DNA from: Spirochaetia bacterium
Lineage (GTDB): Bacteria > Spirochaetota > Leptospiria > Leptospirales > Leptonemataceae
Length of the DNA: 7,093 bases
Direction of reading: 5' to 3'
Assembly: GCA_029880625.1 (NCBI GenBank)
Contig: JAOUOA010000132.1
Location: forward strand, 1 to 7,093
Positions 5,926-7,093 of the stretch are shown here, piece by piece. The translations under genes were made by a program, and so were the position numbers. Every line of letters begins with the position of its first letter. Within the stretch, counting starts at the first letter, position 1. The notes under the pieces were generated by a model. The model was not told the origin of the DNA and searched no databases. It was given only the letters and a program-made list of their open reading frames with translations.

Positions 5926-5954
5926 GCGTTCAGGAATTCAGTGAAATTGATAGA

Positions 5955-7055
5955 TTATTTAAGAGCTGAAATAACTTCATCAAATTCACTGTCAGTCATG
6001 TAAGGGAAAAGAGGCAGGTTTAGAACGGATTCGCTGAGCCATTTTGCATTTTCACCGCCTACCTTTGCTTTTATGTAATCAGAAGCTCCTTTTTGTTCTG
6101 AAACAGGTCCGGGGTATACAATTCCAAATCCTATGCCTTTATCGCCGAGGATCTTTTTCAACTCTTCCCTGCGACTGGCTTCATGAATGGTTACATTGAG
6201 GTAGCCGTTTTCGACATATCCTTCAGGGGGAGCGACAGTCATGATATTCATTGAAGAAAGAATATCCCGGTATTTTTTAGCGGTATCCTGTCTGCTTTTC
6301 ATACGAGATGAGAAATGTTTTAATGCGAGATTTAAATATGCCGCCTGCATTGTATCAATTCTGGAATTCCAGCCTACGCTGCCGTGTGCATAATGAGCTT
6401 CTCTTCCATGATTTCCCAGAGAGCGGACCTTTTCTGCTATCGCATCATTTGATGTAAGAACTGCTCCTGCATCGCCTGCAGCCCCGAGAACCTTTGCAGG
6501 ATAAAAACTGATGGTGGAAGAAAGAGCGTTTTTATAAATGGATTCGCCTTTATAAGTGACTCCGTAAGATTGAGCGCCGTCTTCAATTAAAAGTACATTG
6601 TTTTCTTTCGCAAATTTTCTGAAATCTGAAAGTTTTGCACTGCCCCATCCGTAAAGGTGCACCAGAATAGCCGCTTTCGGCTTGAATTTTGTAACAGCTT
6701 CACAGAAAAGATCATAATCCATCTGAAGATCATTTCTGTTAATATCTACAGTTACCGGATCAGCAGATACATTAACTACAGCTTCAAAGGTTGCCCAGAA
6801 TGTCGAATCAGGAACAAGAACTGTATCACCTCTGCCGATTTCTGAAGCACGAAGAGCCAGCTGGATCGCATCGGTTCCATTGGCGCATCCCAATGCATAT
6901 TTTGTCTGGTTGTCTTTTAACAGTGTTTCTTCAAGGGAATTGACTTCCGGCCCTCCCATAAATTGGGTATTTGCTGAAAGTTCTTTTACTTTCTGATTCC
7001 AGGCATCCTGGAGTCCCGGTTCAAATCTTTTTAAATCTATAAATGGTACTGCCAC
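5955..7055 (-). CDS. DegT/DnrJ/EryC1/StrS-family sugar-nucleotide aminotransferase
   Basis: Cytoplasmic PLP enzyme of 366 residues, normal for the family, that transfers an amino group (usually from glutamate) to a keto-sugar nucleotide for surface polysaccharide. The N-terminus VPFIDLKRFEP is typical. The phosphate-binding ANGTDAIQLAL (58-68), IEDGAQSYG (D159 facing the PLP ring nitrogen; Q162) and SFYPAKVLGAAGDAG with Schiff-base Lys188 are all present. So are NHGREAHYAH, GWNSRIDTMQAAY (228-240) and the C-terminal LPLFPYMTDSEF. The exact sugar cannot be told, though relatives with this pattern act on 3-keto or 4-keto hexoses in O-antigen pathways. The start is GTG at 7053-7055, supported by the family N-terminus and by an in-frame TGA a few codons upstream. 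It has no good Shine-Dalgarno at normal spacing. The gene overlaps the end of an upstream reading frame, suggesting coupled translation in an operon entering from the right. Confidence 0.94.
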   Translation of the reverse strand: MAVPFIDLKRFEPGLQDAWNQKVKELSANTQFMGGPEVNSLEETLLKDNQTKYALGCANGTDAIQLALRASEIGRGDTVLVPDSTFWATFEAVVNVSADPVTVDINRNDLQMDYDLFCEAVTKFKPKAAILVHLYGWGSAKLSDFRKFAKENNVLLIEDGAQSYGVTYKGESIYKNALSSTISFYPAKVLGAAGDAGAVLTSNDAIAEKVRSLGNHGREAHYAHGSVGWNSRIDTMQAAYLNLALKHFSSRMKSRQDTAKKYRDILSSMNIMTVAPPEGYVENGYLNVTIHEASRREELKKILGDKGIGFGIVYPGPVSEQKGASDYIKAKVGGENAKWLSESVLNLPLFPYMTDSEFDEVISALK

Positions 7056-7093
7056 AGGCGATAATTTTTTGCCTCATCCTGGGTGTCAAAAAC
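7037..7093 (-). CDS. C-terminal end of an upstream operon gene (partial, tentative)
   Basis: On the minus strand, a frame open from the right edge reads VFDTQDEAKNYRLWQYHL and stops at TAG (7037-7039). It would overlap the aminotransferase start by 19 bases. The composition is that of an ordinary charged C-terminus, and overlap of this kind is common in polysaccharide operons. The other continuing frames look less protein-like. With only 18 codons the product cannot be recognised. Confidence 0.35.
   Translation of the reverse strand, partial: VFDTQDEAKNYRLWQYHL

Overview
The window is AT-rich DNA from a bacterium with an outer membrane. The gene content is a 7TMR-DISM hybrid sensor kinase, a heme-c type sensor kinase, tandem Bor-like lipoproteins, and a DegT-family sugar aminotransferase of the O-antigen type. 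That content and the protein style suggest a spirochaete, most likely the Leptospira group. This is an inference from family content and not a proven identification.

Left part (1-2970): a hybrid histidine kinase reads rightward from beyond the left edge. Its 7TM-DISM sensor domain is split between two reading frames. Frame 3 carries the start of the extracellular domain and stops at 180-182. Frame 2 carries the rest and has its first usable start codon only at 200. The two frames join into one plausible domain if the frame changes by -1 somewhere in 110-138. An A6 run forming an in-phase A-AAA-AAT heptamer lies at one end of that interval. The kinase ends in a TTAA that also contains the stop codon of a convergent NarL/FixJ-type response regulator. 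That regulator carries an A10 run just after its start codon.

Middle part (2971-5026): a divergent intergenic region with a long near-perfect inverted repeat separates the regulator from a second histidine kinase. The second kinase has a periplasmic domain with a CxxCH heme-c motif, matching the DUF3365/Tll0287-like sensor family. Behind it lies about 300 bp without a convincing gene, containing a 16-bp perfect GC-rich palindrome.

Right part (5027-7093): two small lipoprotein genes form a translationally coupled pair and both resemble the phage lambda Bor/Iss family. The pair ends in a strong intrinsic terminator. Converging on it is a DegT/DnrJ/EryC1/StrS aminotransferase of sugar-nucleotide type. 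Its GTG start overlaps the apparent end of another reading frame running in from the right edge, as expected for a polysaccharide biosynthesis operon.

Working picture: the left and middle parts are a signalling cluster with two HisKA-type kinases flanking one LuxR-type regulator. The right part concerns the cell envelope, with lipoproteins and surface polysaccharide. Nothing in the sequence directly links the two. I see no mobile element, CRISPR array, tRNA or rRNA.
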